A stretch of 64,000 nucleotides of DNA from Lampropedia hyalina DSM 16112 (GTDB taxonomy: Bacteria > Pseudomonadota > Gammaproteobacteria > Burkholderiales > Burkholderiaceae_C): contig NZ_FQUZ01000004.1 of the NCBI RefSeq assembly GCF_900129055.1, positions 62,001 through 126,000 of the forward strand, in the 5' to 3' direction. Made by a program: the position numbers and the translations under genes. Positions 14,583 to 24,208 of the stretch are shown here, one piece after another; within the stretch, counting starts at the first letter, position 1; each line of letters opens with the position of its first letter. Below the pieces are notes generated by a model. That model saw only the letters and a list, made by a program, of their open reading frames with translations. It searched no databases and was not told the DNA's origin.

Positions 14583-16224
14583 GGTGCGCCGTTTCAGCGG
14601 AGTTGAGCCAGCCCAGCAGTCCCTGGGTGGTGGCATCCAGTCCGTGCAGTGTGCCGCTTTCCATGCGGTGCAGGATGTCCTTGGCCAGGGTCTTGCCCAG
14701 TTCCACGCCCCATTGGTCAAAGCTGTTGATGCCCCAGAGTACGCCAGCCACATAGGTGCGGTGTTCGTACAGGGCGATCAATGCGCCGACGCAATGCGGG
14801 TCGAGGCGGTCGAGCATCATCAGGGTGCTGGGGCGGTTGCCGGGGCAATGGGTGTGTGGCGGCCCGTCGTGTTTGCCCTCGGTGAGGGCGCGGGCTTGCG
14901 CCAGGGCGTTGGCCAGCAGGGCGCGATGCTGGTGGGGCAGCCAGTGCCCGGCTTCGCGCAGTACGATGAATTCCACCGGCACGGTTTCCGATCCCTGGTG
15001 GATGAGCTGGAAGTAGGCGTGCTGGCCGTTGGTGCCTGCCTCGCCCCAGACGATGGGGGCGGTGGCGGCAGTCAGGGGCGTGCCGTGCAGGTCGCAGCCC
15101 TTGCCGTTGCTTTCCATCTCCAGTTGTTGCAGGTAGGCGGGCAGGCGGCGCAGTGCGTGGCTGTAGGGGGCAATGCAGCGGCTGGCGAAGCCGTGGAAGT
15201 TGCGGTACCACACATCCAGCAGGGCCAGGCGCACGGGCAGGTTCTGTGCCAGCGGGGCATGGCGGAAGTGCTGGTCCATGGCGTGCGCTCCGGCCAGCAG
15301 TTGCCGGAAGCCATCGGCTCCGATGGCAATCGCAATCGAGAGGCCGATGCTGGACCAGAGCGAGAAACGTCCGCCCACCCAGTCCTCGAAGGGAAACAGG
15401 GTCTGGATGCCGAAGCGGCTGGCGGCATCGGGGTTGCAGGTGAGGCCGACAAAGTGCTGCTGCACCCGTTGCTGCAAGGCGGCAGGCAGGCTGGCGATGT
15501 CGTCCGGCTCCTGCTCCACGCCATGTGCTTTCAGCAGCCAGGCGCGGGCCGAGCGGGCATTGGCAATGGTTTCGGCGGTGCCGAAGGACTTGGAGGCGAC
15601 CAGGAACAGGGTGCGATCGGGGTTGAGCCGTGCCAGCCGCGAGCCAAGGTCTGCGCCATCCATGTTGGAGACGAAATGCAGGCGTTTGTCACTGCGGGTG
15701 AAGGCTTCCAGTGCGGCCACGACCACGGCCGGCCCCAGGTCGGAGCCACCGATGCCGATGTTCACGATGTCGGTGATGCGTTCGTCCTGCCGCACCTGTT
15801 CGGCAAAGTCGAGAAAGGCCTGCTGTTGCCGGTGCATGGCCTGCCATGCGTCGCCATCGGGGCCGGTGTCGGCCGCAGAGGCCGAGGGCGGGGTGCGCAG
15901 CAGCACATGCCAGGCGGCGCGCTGCTCGGTGGTATTGAGTTGCGCACCGGCGAACATGGCTTCGATGGCCTCTGGAATCTGGCATTCCTGCGCCAGTTGC
16001 AGCAGCAAGGTTTCGGTGGTTTCGTCCAGCAGGTTGCGCGAGAAGTCCACGCCAATGTGCGGGGCCTGCACGGCCATGCGCGCAAAACGCCCGCTGTCCT
16101 GCGCAATCGCCTGCCGCACATTGCAGTGTTTGCCGTGTTGGATGAAGTGTTCCTGCAACTGTGCCCACACAGGGGTTTGGTCACAGCGGGGGTGTGCGGG
16201 CGGCGGGGTGTTCCTGTACGGCAT
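14545..16224 (-). CDS. pgi: Glucose-6-phosphate isomerase
   Basis: This cytoplasmic enzyme interconverts glucose 6-phosphate and fructose 6-phosphate. The 559-residue length fits the bacterial PGI family. Clear signatures are NIGIGGSDLGP, the first PGI pattern DWVGGRFSLWSSIGL, ESNGKG, the segment GEAGTNGQHAYFQLIHQG, and the second pattern GINSFDQWGVELGK. The gene follows tal by 67 bases on the same strand, so the two are likely co-transcribed for sugar-phosphate metabolism. Its 3' end overlaps the NUDIX gene by 38 bases. Confidence 0.96.
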   Translation of the reverse strand: MPYRNTPPPAHPRCDQTPVWAQLQEHFIQHGKHCNVRQAIAQDSGRFARMAVQAPHIGVDFSRNLLDETTETLLLQLAQECQIPEAIEAMFAGAQLNTTEQRAAWHVLLRTPPSASAADTGPDGDAWQAMHRQQQAFLDFAEQVRQDERITDIVNIGIGGSDLGPAVVVAALEAFTRSDKRLHFVSNMDGADLGSRLARLNPDRTLFLVASKSFGTAETIANARSARAWLLKAHGVEQEPDDIASLPAALQQRVQQHFVGLTCNPDAASRFGIQTLFPFEDWVGGRFSLWSSIGLSIAIAIGADGFRQLLAGAHAMDQHFRHAPLAQNLPVRLALLDVWYRNFHGFASRCIAPYSHALRRLPAYLQQLEMESNGKGCDLHGTPLTAATAPIVWGEAGTNGQHAYFQLIHQGSETVPVEFIVLREAGHWLPHQHRALLANALAQARALTEGKHDGPPHTHCPGNRPSTLMMLDRLDPHCVGALIALYEHRTYVAGVLWGINSFDQWGVELGKTLAKDILHRMESGTLHGLDATTQGLLGWLNSAETAHPTPTMSPTHPVA

Positions 16225-16291
16225 GGGGCGAGAGCGGGAGAGGCGGGGGCAGATGGCGTGGCGCAGTGGGTAGTATCACGCCATCGGGAGG

Positions 16292-17245
16292 TCAGGAGGC
16301 TTGCGCCTGGAGCAGTTGTTCCAGCCGCACGGCATCGGCGGCGAAGGCGCGGATGCCTTCGGCCAGTTTCTCGGTGGCCATGGCGTTGTCGTTGAGGGCG
16401 TAGCGGAAGCGCGCTTCGTCGAAGTGCACCGGCTCCAGTGGCAGGGACTGGGCCTGTGCGGCATCCAGCGCGAGGGGCACACTGCCCTCGGTCTGCGCGA
16501 GTTGCTGCAACAGATCGGGGCTGATGGTCAGCAGGTCGCAACCGGCCAGCGCGAGAATCTGTCCGACATTGCGGAAGCTCGCGCCCATGACTTCGGTGCG
16601 AACGCCGAAGTGCTTGAAGTGATCGAAGATGGCCTTCACCGACTGCACGCCGGGGTCGTTGCTGCCGCTGCTCGCGGCTTCGTCCCACTGCGCCCCGGCC
16701 TGTTTCCTGTACCAGTCGTAGATGCGCCCGACGAACGGGGAGATCAGTTGCACCCGCGCATCGGCACAGGCGACGGCCTGCGGGAAGGAGAACAGCAGGG
16801 TCAGGTTGGTGCTGATGCCGCGCTGCTCCAGTTCACGGGCGGCCTGGATGCCTTCCCAGGTGGCAGCGATCTTGATGAGCACGCGGCGCGTGTCCACGCC
16901 CGCAGCCTGGTACAGTTCGATGAGTTGCTCGGCGCGGGTGAGCGTGGCATTGGTGTCGAAGCTCAGGCGGGCATCGACTTCGCTGGAGACGCGCCCCGGC
17001 ACGGTGTGCAGGATTTCCTGCCCGAATCGCACGATCAGCCGGTCGGCCAGCGCGTCCAGTGGTTTGCCGGGGTTTTGCTGCACCACCTCGCGCAGCAGGG
17101 CGGCGTATTCGGGACGCTGCACGGCCTTGAGAATCAGCGAGGGGTTGGTGGTGGCATCCTGTGGCTGCAAGGCCCGAAGCTGGTGGAAGTCGCCGGTGTC
17201 GGCCACCACGGTGGTGTGTTGTTTCAGTCCGTCTAACTGGTTCAT
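16292..17245 (-). CDS. tal: Transaldolase
   Basis: Transaldolase moves a dihydroxyacetone unit between sugar phosphates in the non-oxidative pentose phosphate pathway. The 317-residue protein shows the TalB signature [12 protein letters not shown] near residue 30 and the Schiff-base lysine segment [12 protein letters not shown] near residue 130. Other family stretches are [12 protein letters not shown] and [12 protein letters not shown] 17245 begins [20 protein letters not shown], a normal TalB start, although no good ribosome site precedes it. pgi follows. Confidence 0.95.
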   Translation of the reverse strand: MNQLDGLKQHTTVVADTGDFHQLRALQPQDATTNPSLILKAVQRPEYAALLREVVQQNPGKPLDALADRLIVRFGQEILHTVPGRVSSEVDARLSFDTNATLTRAEQLIELYQAAGVDTRRVLIKIAATWEGIQAARELEQRGISTNLTLLFSFPQAVACADARVQLISPFVGRIYDWYRKQAGAQWDEAASSGSNDPGVQSVKAIFDHFKHFGVRTEVMGASFRNVGQILALAGCDLLTISPDLLQQLAQTEGSVPLALDAAQAQSLPLEPVHFDEARFRYALNDNAMATEKLAEGIRAFAADAVRLEQLLQAQAS

Positions 17246-17349
17246 GGTGTGCGGGGCTGGGGCAGGCCAGCGTTGAATAAAACCAGTGAGCGAGTGTAAC
17301 GGCTTCTGGAGCGGCCACGGGCCAGCCAGATGGACTCGATCGTGAGCGA

Positions 17350-17721
17350 TCAGGTGATTTGCAGCGAACCCTTGGCGGCCATCAGCAGGTCGATCACATC
17401 CGGGGCGGTGATGATCTGGTAGCCGGGCACCATGTCGGATGCCTGCATGCCGTTGTGGATCATGCAGGAGCCGCAGATGGCGATCTGGCCACCCAGTTCC
17501 AGAAACGCCTGGAGCAGATCGGCCACCGGCTCGAAGGGCTTGCCGATGTCCATGCCCTCGGTGGCCTGGGGCTTGCCCAGCTCCACGGCTTCGACCATCA
17601 GGATGATCGTGGCGGTATGGCCTTTCTTCAGCGCATTGACGGCCATCGTGAAGGCCACGGTGACTTTGTTGGGGTTGCTCTTGCCATCGAAAATGGTGGC
17701 GACGAAGTCGGTGGTTTGCAT
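17350..17721 (-). CDS. DsrE-family sulfur-relay-like protein
   Basis: This small protein of 123 residues looks like the DsrE/DsrF family, which carries or processes sulfur through conserved cysteines. Seen are the start [20 protein letters not shown], a long helix with [13 protein letters not shown], and [16 protein letters not shown], where two cysteines sit in CGSC. It is the last gene of the five-gene row led by the sulfide:quinone oxidoreductase-like gene, which supports a sulfur role. ATG 17721 is chosen; the ribosome site is weak. Confidence 0.75.
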   Translation of the reverse strand: MQTTDFVATIFDGKSNPNKVTVAFTMAVNALKKGHTATIILMVEAVELGKPQATEGMDIGKPFEPVADLLQAFLELGGQIAICGSCMIHNGMQASDMVPGYQIITAPDVIDLLMAAKGSLQIT

Positions 17722-17735
17722 GGTGTGCTTTCGTT

Positions 17736-18089
17736 TCAGGAGAGAGGAGGGGTGGCCTCGCGCAACTGGCAGGCCAGCCAGAAGGCTTCCCGACAGTGGG
17801 AGGCGAAGCCGATGCGCCGTGGCCGGATATTGCCCACGCATTCCAGCACTTCCCAGGTGATGGCCGTATCGGAGCAGGCGGCCTGGGGCTGTGGAGCATC
17901 GGCAGTGCTGGCGGCTTGCTCTTCCTCAATGGTGCAGCGCAGCACCGTGCCATCGGGGAAGCGAAAGACGGTCAGGGTTTCCTGCCAGCTTCCCCAGGCA
18001 TCGTGTTGGCAATCGGTGGGCGTGGTTTGCCGGACGATGCCGGAATGGCCCTGGCGGATGGCGTGTACATAGTGGGCCAGAGGCTGCAT
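17736..18089 (-). CDS. Small uncharacterised protein in the sulfur-type operon
   Basis: The family of this 117-residue protein was not recognised. The first half is mostly beta-like, with [19 protein letters not shown], and the second half contains four cysteines ([24 protein letters not shown]). There is no signal peptide or membrane span. It lies 36 bases after the AhpD-like gene and 14 bases before the DsrE-like gene, so it is surely part of the same transcript. Its frame, placement and host-like composition support a real gene, but no role can be given. Confidence 0.6.
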   Translation of the reverse strand: MQPLAHYVHAIRQGHSGIVRQTTPTDCQHDAWGSWQETLTVFRFPDGTVLRCTIEEEQAASTADAPQPQAACSDTAITWEVLECVGNIRPRRIGFASHCREAFWLACQLREATPPLS

Positions 18090-18125
18090 GGGAGTAGCAA
18101 AAGGAGATGTCGATTCGATGGCGGG

Positions 18126-18479
18126 TTATTCTGCGTCGGCAGAAAACTCCTCGAATGCGGCAATCGCATTGGCGGCATACATGACGGAAGGGCCACCGCC
18201 CATGTACACGGCCACGCCCAGCATTTCCTCGAATTCGGCGCGGGTCACGCCCAGCTTGACCAGTGCCTTGGTGTGAAAGCCGATGCAGCCGTCGCAGCGG
18301 GCGGCAATGCCAATGCCCAGGGCGATCAGTTCCTTGGTCTTGTGATCCAGCGCGCCACTGGAGTTGGCGGCTTTGTTCATGGCTCCGAAAGCCTGCATGA
18401 CATCGGGGATGCCGCCACCGAGTTTTTTCATGTTGGTGGCGATTTCGGCGGTGAGGGCCTTGTAGGACGAGGTGCTCAT
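18126..18479 (-). CDS. Carboxymuconolactone decarboxylase / AhpD-like protein
   Basis: This helical protein of 117 residues belongs to the carboxymuconolactone decarboxylase superfamily. The AhpD-type redox motif is visible: RCDGCIGFHTKALVKLG, with a CxxC pair followed by His. Members with this motif act as thiol peroxidase partners. The helices TKELIALGIGIAARC and EFEEMLGVAVYMGGGP are typical. It lies between the small membrane protein gene and the unknown 117-residue protein in the sulfur-type operon. Its likely job there is thiol or peroxide handling, which is inference. Confidence 0.88.
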   Translation of the reverse strand: MSTSSYKALTAEIATNMKKLGGGIPDVMQAFGAMNKAANSSGALDHKTKELIALGIGIAARCDGCIGFHTKALVKLGVTRAEFEEMLGVAVYMGGGPSVMYAANAIAAFEEFSADAE

Positions 18480-18537
18480 GGTGTATTCCTTTTGTTTTGC
18501 TGAAATGAGAAATAGGCAGATACGAAGGGGTGTGGCT

Positions 18538-18903
18538 TCAGCGGGACTGCGAGGTTGTCTGGCCCCGTAGAAGCCAACCTGCCGTGGCGTAGCCAATGAC
18601 CGTGGTACCGATGGCTCCCAGCCCGAATACCATGGCGATCAGGAACCAGTCGGCTGGGCCACCTGCATCCGTGAAGCCGGAGGAAGAAACCTTGGCCATC
18701 AGCACCAGGGCCAGCACGCCACCGGCCAGGCCCAGCAACTGGCAGCGCACCAGCCGCGTGGCCACCAGTTTGCCTTCGCGCCACAGCAGGGCTGCAAAGG
18801 CCAGCGTTCCGCCGACGACCAGCAGCACCAGCAATGCCAGCAGCGGTGTGCCCAGCATTTCCTGGAAGACGGCCAGCAGGATCAGGGGATCGAGTTCTTT
18901 CAT
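18538..18903 (-). CDS. Small four-span membrane protein (DUF5368-like)
   Basis: This protein of 121 residues has about four hydrophobic segments: PLLALLVLLVVGGTLAFAAL, LLGLAGGVLALVLMAK, WFLIAMVFGLGAIGTTVIGY and a short first one around ILLAVFQEM. It resembles a DUF5368-type protein from memory; that name is tentative. It starts 19 bases after the stop of the sulfide:quinone oxidoreductase-like gene, so the two are translated from one message. It may anchor or serve that flavoprotein at the membrane, which is inference from position. Confidence 0.6.
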   Translation of the reverse strand: MKELDPLILLAVFQEMLGTPLLALLVLLVVGGTLAFAALLWREGKLVATRLVRCQLLGLAGGVLALVLMAKVSSSGFTDAGGPADWFLIAMVFGLGAIGTTVIGYATAGWLLRGQTTSQSR

Positions 18904-18922
18904 GGTCGGTTCTCCTGCGGGG

Positions 18923-20272
18923 TCAGGCCTTGCCGCGCAACATGCTGATGTAGGTGGGTTTGAGGGCCATCGTCTTCATGACCCAGCTCACCCACAGCTC
19001 TTCCAGCGGTGCAATCACACCGGGGAAGGAGGGGGTGAGGTTGTTCTGGTAGTCAAATTCCACCAGCATGGCCTGCCCCAGCCGGGTGATGAGCGGGCAG
19101 GATGTGTAGCCGGTGTAGAGGGCATCCGTGCTGCGTCCGGTGATGTCGGTCAGCAGGTGTTCGATGGCCACGGGTACCTGCCATTTGACGCTGGCGGCTG
19201 TCTTGCCCTTGGGAACCCCGGCAATGTCGCCCACGCCGAACACGTTCGGGTAGCGCGTGTGGCGCAGTGTGCCTTTGTCCACCTCCATCCAGCCTTCGGA
19301 CACCCACGGGCCGCTCTGCCAGGGCAGTGGGCTGTTGAAGATGACATCGGGGGCCTTCATCGGAGGGATGACGTTGATGAAGTCGTAGCCCAGTTCGGTG
19401 CTGCCTTGCGGTGTCTGGAACGTGGCGATGCGCCGGTCGATGTCGATGGCTTTGAGCTGGCGGTCGTGGTGCATGGCCACGCCCCGCTCCTGAAACAGCA
19501 TCCGCACTTTTTCGGAAACGATGGGAACGCTGAACAGTGCCTTGTTATTGGAGTTGTAGATGATTTGCGACTTGCCGCGCGTGCCTCGGCGTGCGAGCGT
19601 GTCTTCCACAATGAACGTGTATTTCAGCGGGGCACCGGCACACTTCATCTCGGTGTTGGGGCGCAGGAACACGCCCACACCACCCTGGTCGGCGAAGGCC
19701 GACATCTGTTGCCATGTGGCAAAGGCCGCTTGCGGGCTGTGGTAAATGCTGCCCAGGCCATGCGTGCCGATGCGCGATGTGTCCATGCCATCAATGGCCG
19801 CGTAGTCCAGCATCATGCCAGTGGCCACGAACAGAAAGTCATAGGGGAAGGTCTTGCCGCTGTCGGTCACGACCCGGTTGCCATCGGGGTCGATTTCGGC
19901 CACGCGCTCTGCTACCAGTTCCACACCGGCTGGAACGTACTCTGCGGTGCGCGATACCGGGTAGTCCTGGGGCTTGATGCCCGCAGCCACCAGGGTGAAG
20001 CCGGGCTGGTAGTAGTGCGCGGCACGCGCATCGATCAGGGTGATGCGTGCACCATCGAGGCGGGCACGCAACCGCGAGGCCGCTGTCAGACCTGCCGCTC
20101 CCGCTCCGGCAATGACGATGCGGGCCTGGGATTGCACCGGTGCGGGAGCCGCTGCCTGCGTCGTCGTGCCAGACCCCAGCAATGCACCACCCAGCCCGGC
20201 CAGTGCGCTCATCCGAATGAAATCGCGCCGCGCCGGGGTGGGTGGGCCATGCCACTTTTTCGGGAATGTCAT
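18923..20272 (-). CDS. Tat-exported sulfide:quinone oxidoreductase-like flavoprotein
   Basis: This FAD enzyme of about 449 residues is similar to sulfide:quinone oxidoreductases and to the flavoprotein of flavocytochrome c sulfide dehydrogenase. The N-terminus has a Tat signal (PARRDFIRMSALAGLGGALL). The FAD-binding IVIAGAGAAGLTAASRL follows, then redox-cysteine regions EMKCAGAPLKYTF and YTSCPLITRLGQA, and the second nucleotide motif VFGVGDIAG. ATG 20272 has AAGGAGA before it. Export would place sulfide oxidation in the periplasm, feeding electrons to quinone. Four small genes follow closely on the same strand, including DsrE- and AhpD-like ones. Confidence 0.82.
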   Translation of the reverse strand: MTFPKKWHGPPTPARRDFIRMSALAGLGGALLGSGTTTQAAAPAPVQSQARIVIAGAGAAGLTAASRLRARLDGARITLIDARAAHYYQPGFTLVAAGIKPQDYPVSRTAEYVPAGVELVAERVAEIDPDGNRVVTDSGKTFPYDFLFVATGMMLDYAAIDGMDTSRIGTHGLGSIYHSPQAAFATWQQMSAFADQGGVGVFLRPNTEMKCAGAPLKYTFIVEDTLARRGTRGKSQIIYNSNNKALFSVPIVSEKVRMLFQERGVAMHHDRQLKAIDIDRRIATFQTPQGSTELGYDFINVIPPMKAPDVIFNSPLPWQSGPWVSEGWMEVDKGTLRHTRYPNVFGVGDIAGVPKGKTAASVKWQVPVAIEHLLTDITGRSTDALYTGYTSCPLITRLGQAMLVEFDYQNNLTPSFPGVIAPLEELWVSWVMKTMALKPTYISMLRGKA

Positions 20273-20371
20273 TTTTGTCTCCTTGCCACTTCTGCTGGAA
20301 AAGCTGTTTTCCTGCATGGGCCGTCTGGGATGTATTTGCGGCCTGTGGCAGGATGGCTCTGTTTGATATTA

Positions 20372-20390
20372 AGTATAAACTAATTTAGTT
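20372..20390 (-). promoter_or_regulatory. Candidate promoter and operator of the sulfur-type operon
   Basis: An inverted repeat AACTAA-T-TTAGTT (20378-20390) lies in an AT-rich patch about 105 bases upstream of the flavoprotein start. On the minus strand TATACT (20372-20377) touches it and could be the -10 box, so a repressor bound here would block transcription. Which regulator binds is unknown; sulfide-responsive ArsR-type repressors are a reasonable guess. Confidence 0.4.
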
Positions 20391-20482
20391 ATCTCTAATT
20401 AATAAATCGGCAAAAGGCATTCTTGGATGAAAGGCAAGCCCTGCCCGTTCCTGTTGTTGGGGGGACTTGCGCCGGGTTTCTG

Positions 20483-22159
20483 TCAGCCTTGTGGTTTGGC
20501 CTGTTCCTGTGCCAGCAACTGGGCACGCAGCTTGGCGCGCAGTTCCTTGCGGCTGGTCTTGCCGACGGCGGTGGTGTCGAAGGAGTCCACCAGCACGATC
20601 TGGTCGGGAACCTTGAAGGCGGCCACGCCGCGTTCACGCATCCATTTTTTCAGTTCCACGCCGCGCGGGCGGGTGCCGGTGTGCGGGATGATGAAGGCGC
20701 AGGTGCGTTCGCCCAGAAATTCGTCGGGGATGGAGACGACGGTGGCATCGAAGACCTGGGGGTGTGCCAGCAGGTGGTCTTCCACTTCTTCGGCAGAGAT
20801 TTTCTCGCCCGCGCGGTTGATGTGGTCGGTGGCACGGCCCTGCACGATGAGGTAGCCGTCGGCGGTGCGGGTAACCACGTCGCCGGTGCGGTAGAAGCCG
20901 TCTTCGGTGAAGCTGCGGGCGTTGGCGGCGGGGTCGTTGTGGTAGGCGCGGATGGTGTAGGGGCCGCGTGTGAGCAGGTAGCCGGTGCCGCCTGATTCGA
21001 GTGGGTGGCCGTGGTCATCGACCACGAGGATTTCGTCGGCAGGGCTGATGGGGCGGCCCTGGGTCTGGATGATGGTCTCCAGCGGGTCGTTCAGGCGCGT
21101 GTAGTTCACCAGCCCTTCGGCCATGCCGAAGACTTGCTGGAGGGTGCAGCCCAGCCCGGCAATGACGCGCCGGGCCGCTTCGGGCGTGAGCTTGGCCCCG
21201 CCCACTTGCAGCACTTGCAGGCTGGAGAGGTCGTGCGGGGTGGTTTCGGCGGCCTGCGCCCACAGCAGGGCCAGCGGCGGCACCAGCCCCAGCGCAGTGA
21301 CTTTTTCCTGTTCGATCAGCGGGAAGGCGGCATCGGGGGAGGGGGCGGGCGACAGCACCACGGTAGCCCCGGCGTAGAACGCGCCCATTGCGCCGGGTGA
21401 ACTCATCGGGAAGTTGTGCGCGGCTGGCAGGGCCACCATGTACACGCTCTCGGGTGTGATACCGCAGATGTCGTTGCTGGCGCGGAAGCTGTAGATGTAG
21501 TCGTCGTGGGTGCGCGGGATCAGCTTGGACAGGCCGGTGCTGCCGCCGGAGATTTGCAGGAAGGCGACGGATTGCGGATCGGCATCCTGGCTGGGCAGGC
21601 GCGCCGGGTCGGGCTGGAGGTGGTGCAGGGCGGTGAATTCGGCGGCATCGTCGCCGACGATGATAGTGTGCTGCACGGTGGGGACTTCGTGCTGCAATTC
21701 GCGCGCCAGGGTGCGGTAGTCGAAGTTCTCATGGTGCTGGGCGGCCACATAGGCGCAGGCTTGCGCCTTGCGGGCGAAGTGAGCGATTTCGGTGATGCGG
21801 TGCGCGGGCAGGGCATAGACCGGAATCAGCCCGGCACGGAACAGGCCGAAGACCACGCTGTAGAACTCGGGGATGTTGCCCAGTTGCACGACCACGCGAT
21901 CACCGGCCTGCAAGCCCAGTGCGAGCAGGCCAGCGGCAATGGTTTCGGCCTTGTCCCACAGCTGGGCGTAGCTCCAGCGTTGCACCACGCCGCCGGTGTG
22001 GCCGACGATGGCGGTCTTGTCGGCAAAGCGGCGGGCGTTGTCGCGCACAAAGCCGGTGAAGGTTTCGCCGCGCCAGTAACCGGCGGCGCGGTAGCGTTGC
22101 ACCATGTCGTCGGGCCAGATTTGCGCAAGGGGCAGGCGGGAGGGGGATGTGTCGGTCAT
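20483..22159 (-). CDS. entE: 2,3-dihydroxybenzoate-AMP ligase
   Basis: This is an adenylation enzyme (EntE/DhbE type) that activates 2,3-dihydroxybenzoate with ATP for siderophore assembly. It has about 558 residues. The ATP-loop motif reads LQISGGSTGLSKLIPRTHDD. The acid-binding region has LPAAHNFPMSSPGAMG, close to known dihydroxybenzoate-specific enzymes. Later motifs are FGMAEGLVNYTRLND, YRTGD and GRATDHINRAGEKIS, and the C-terminal lysine region is GKTSRKELRAK. ATG 22159 begins just after the entC stop. It is the last gene of the Fur-boxed operon, and the carrier protein that normally receives the activated acid is not encoded beside it. Confidence 0.92.
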   Translation of the reverse strand: MTDTSPSRLPLAQIWPDDMVQRYRAAGYWRGETFTGFVRDNARRFADKTAIVGHTGGVVQRWSYAQLWDKAETIAAGLLALGLQAGDRVVVQLGNIPEFYSVVFGLFRAGLIPVYALPAHRITEIAHFARKAQACAYVAAQHHENFDYRTLARELQHEVPTVQHTIIVGDDAAEFTALHHLQPDPARLPSQDADPQSVAFLQISGGSTGLSKLIPRTHDDYIYSFRASNDICGITPESVYMVALPAAHNFPMSSPGAMGAFYAGATVVLSPAPSPDAAFPLIEQEKVTALGLVPPLALLWAQAAETTPHDLSSLQVLQVGGAKLTPEAARRVIAGLGCTLQQVFGMAEGLVNYTRLNDPLETIIQTQGRPISPADEILVVDDHGHPLESGGTGYLLTRGPYTIRAYHNDPAANARSFTEDGFYRTGDVVTRTADGYLIVQGRATDHINRAGEKISAEEVEDHLLAHPQVFDATVVSIPDEFLGERTCAFIIPHTGTRPRGVELKKWMRERGVAAFKVPDQIVLVDSFDTTAVGKTSRKELRAKLRAQLLAQEQAKPQG

Positions 22160-22172
22160 GCGGATGAAGGGG

Positions 22173-23402
22173 TTACAGGTCGGTGTCGCGCTCCAGGGCG
22201 GCGACGGTGGGCTGCAAGTCCAGGCTGTGCAGCATGGCATTGAATTTTGCACGGGTTTCGGCCGCTTCCTGCGCGGGGATGGAATCGGCCACGATGCCTG
22301 CACCGGCAAACAGGCGGGCGGTGTGCCCCTGTACCTGGGCGCAGCGGATGGCCACATACCACGCGCCGTTGCCCTGTGAGTCGCACCAGCCCACGGCTCC
22401 GGTGAAGAAGCCACGCGCCACAGGCTCCAGTGTGTCGATGAGCGGGTAGGCCCGGTCGCGGGGCGTGCCACAGACGGCGGGTGTGGGGTGCAGCAGGGCG
22501 GCCAGTGCGAGGCTGGAGCTGCGATCGAGTGCGTCAGGCTCGCGCAGTTCGCCTTCGATGCGGGTGCCCAGATGCCACATGCTGGCGGTGGCGTGCAGGC
22601 CGGGCTGGGTGGGCACATGCAGGTGACGGCACAGCGGAGCCAGCAGATCGGCAATGGCTTCGACCACCAGCCGGTGTTCGTGTTGCTCTTTGGCCGAGTC
22701 CTGCATGGCCTGTACCTGGGCGGCATCGGTGCTGGCATCGGGGTGGCGGCGCACGGAACCGGCCAACGGGTGCGAGGCAATCTGCCGTCCGTGGCGCGCG
22801 AGCAGCAGTTCGGGTGATGCGCCGATCAGGTGGGCGGGTGGGTGGTTGGCATCGACGGGCAGTGGCAGCAGGTAGGTGGTGCTGCTGGCATCGTGGCGCA
22901 GACGCTGCAACAGCGGCAGCAGGGCAATGGGCTGGTTCGATTCGGCCAGCAGACTGCGCGCCAGCACCACTTTCTGTAAGGTGGTATCGGGGCTGGACGG
23001 GCTGTGGAGTTGCTGCACGGCGCGCGCCACGGCTTGGGCGTAGGCGGTGCGGCTGGGCTGGGCCTGCAACTGCCATTGCAGACCTTCCTGGGCCGGGGTG
23101 TTGGCGTACCCTGGGGTGAGCAGGGCCTGAGCCTGGGCTTGCGTCAGTTGCCGGGCGGGCTGGAACAGGTGGCAGGCGGCATCGCGCCGGAACGGCAGGC
23201 CGCCGACCAGCAGGCCGGGGGCTTGCGGGTGCTCGGGTACAGGCTGGGACAGGCCGTGCAGTACCGAAGCGGCCTGGGTGGCGAGCGCGTCGGCACTGTC
23301 GCAGAAAAGCCGCCGTGCCACGCCGTGCGTGATGAGGCTGTGCTGTGCGTTGTGCAGCACGAAGCCGTCACGGGGGGCGAATGAGGGGGCGGTGGAGGGC
23401 AT
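22173..23402 (-). CDS. entC: Isochorismate synthase
   Basis: This chorismate-using enzyme converts chorismate to isochorismate, the first step to 2,3-dihydroxybenzoate. It has about 409 residues from ATG 23402. Family features include [42 protein letters not shown], the helix [17 protein letters not shown] and the C-terminal [20 protein letters not shown]. An ATG at 23450 would overlap entA by 32 bases and adds a Pro-rich tail, so the later start is preferred. entE starts 13 bases after its stop. A salicylate-type function is less likely because entA and isochorismatase genes are present. Confidence 0.9.
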   Translation of the reverse strand: MPSTAPSFAPRDGFVLHNAQHSLITHGVARRLFCDSADALATQAASVLHGLSQPVPEHPQAPGLLVGGLPFRRDAACHLFQPARQLTQAQAQALLTPGYANTPAQEGLQWQLQAQPSRTAYAQAVARAVQQLHSPSSPDTTLQKVVLARSLLAESNQPIALLPLLQRLRHDASSTTYLLPLPVDANHPPAHLIGASPELLLARHGRQIASHPLAGSVRRHPDASTDAAQVQAMQDSAKEQHEHRLVVEAIADLLAPLCRHLHVPTQPGLHATASMWHLGTRIEGELREPDALDRSSSLALAALLHPTPAVCGTPRDRAYPLIDTLEPVARGFFTGAVGWCDSQGNGAWYVAIRCAQVQGHTARLFAGAGIVADSIPAQEAAETRAKFNAMLHSLDLQPTVAALERDTDL

Positions 23403-23418
23403 GGGCGGTGTGTGGGAA

Positions 23419-24183
23419 TCAGGCGCGCAGGGTGGCTCCACCATCGACATACAGATCGCTCAGGGCAATGTGCCCGGCCTGTTCGGACAGCAGGAACAGC
23501 ACGGCGTAGGCGACATCGTCGGGGGTGGCGAGTTTTTGCAGCGGGATGCCGGTCTTGTATTGCTCGGGCAGTCCGGCAATGACGCGGGCCGCACCACTGT
23601 CATCCGCCCACATGCCGGTCTGCATGGGGGTGAGGGTGGAGCCGGGCGCGACGATGTTGCAGCGGATGCCGTGCGGGGCCAGTTCCAGCCCCAGACAGCG
23701 CGTGAACAGGGTGGCCGCCGCCTTGGATGCGGCATAGGCGGCCATCGCGTGGCGCGGAATGCCGGCGGCATTGGAGCCAACGGTGACGATGGCCCCGCGC
23801 CTGCGGGGCTGCATGTGCTGCGCCAGTGCCCGCGAGACGTGGAACACACCGTCGCAATTGACGGCAAACACCCGCCGCCATTCGGCATCGGTGGTGTCGG
23901 TGACGGTGGTGGTGGAGAGCACACCCGCGACGTTCACGCCGATGTCGATGGGGCCGCGCTCGCGTTCGATGCGTGCCACCAGCGCGTCCACCTGGGCGGA
24001 ATCGCTGACATCCAGGGTTTCGGCCTGAATGTTCTGGTCGGCAGGAGCAAAGCATGGTGCGTGCAGGTCGGTGGCGATGACGTGCGTGCCCGCTTGCGCC
24101 AACAGACGGGCGACGGCTGCGCCGATGCCGCCTGCCGCGCCGGTGACGAGGGCGATTTTGTCGTGAAAGCCGGTCAGTTGCAT
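23419..24183 (-). CDS. entA: 2,3-dihydro-2,3-dihydroxybenzoate dehydrogenase
   Basis: This short-chain dehydrogenase of 254 residues oxidises 2,3-dihydro-2,3-dihydroxybenzoate with NAD+ to 2,3-dihydroxybenzoate. It shows the Rossmann motif [24 protein letters not shown], the catalytic Ser in [20 protein letters not shown] with the YxxxK pair, and the C-terminal [13 protein letters not shown] 24183 is 25 bases downstream of the isochorismatase stop. The surrounding genes make the EntA assignment firm; alone it could be any SDR enzyme. Confidence 0.91.
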   Translation of the reverse strand: MQLTGFHDKIALVTGAAGGIGAAVARLLAQAGTHVIATDLHAPCFAPADQNIQAETLDVSDSAQVDALVARIERERGPIDIGVNVAGVLSTTTVTDTTDAEWRRVFAVNCDGVFHVSRALAQHMQPRRRGAIVTVGSNAAGIPRHAMAAYAASKAAATLFTRCLGLELAPHGIRCNIVAPGSTLTPMQTGMWADDSGAARVIAGLPEQYKTGIPLQKLATPDDVAYAVLFLLSEQAGHIALSDLYVDGGATLRA

Positions 24184-24208
24184 GGGAGTGGAAAGAATGA
24201 AGAAAAAA

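Noticed and set aside
14557-16395. Plus-strand open frame of 612 codons opposite pgi
   Set aside because: It is a pgi shadow; pgi carries both PGI signatures.
16292-17953. A longer reading of the tal frame with an upstream extension of about 236 codons
   Set aside because: The extension is antisense-like Arg/Pro-rich sequence overlapping the DsrE gene; the tal family start at 17245 fits.
18596-20383. Plus-strand open frame of 595 codons
   Set aside because: It is antisense to the flavoprotein gene with Tat signal and FAD motifs; no domain is seen in the plus frame.
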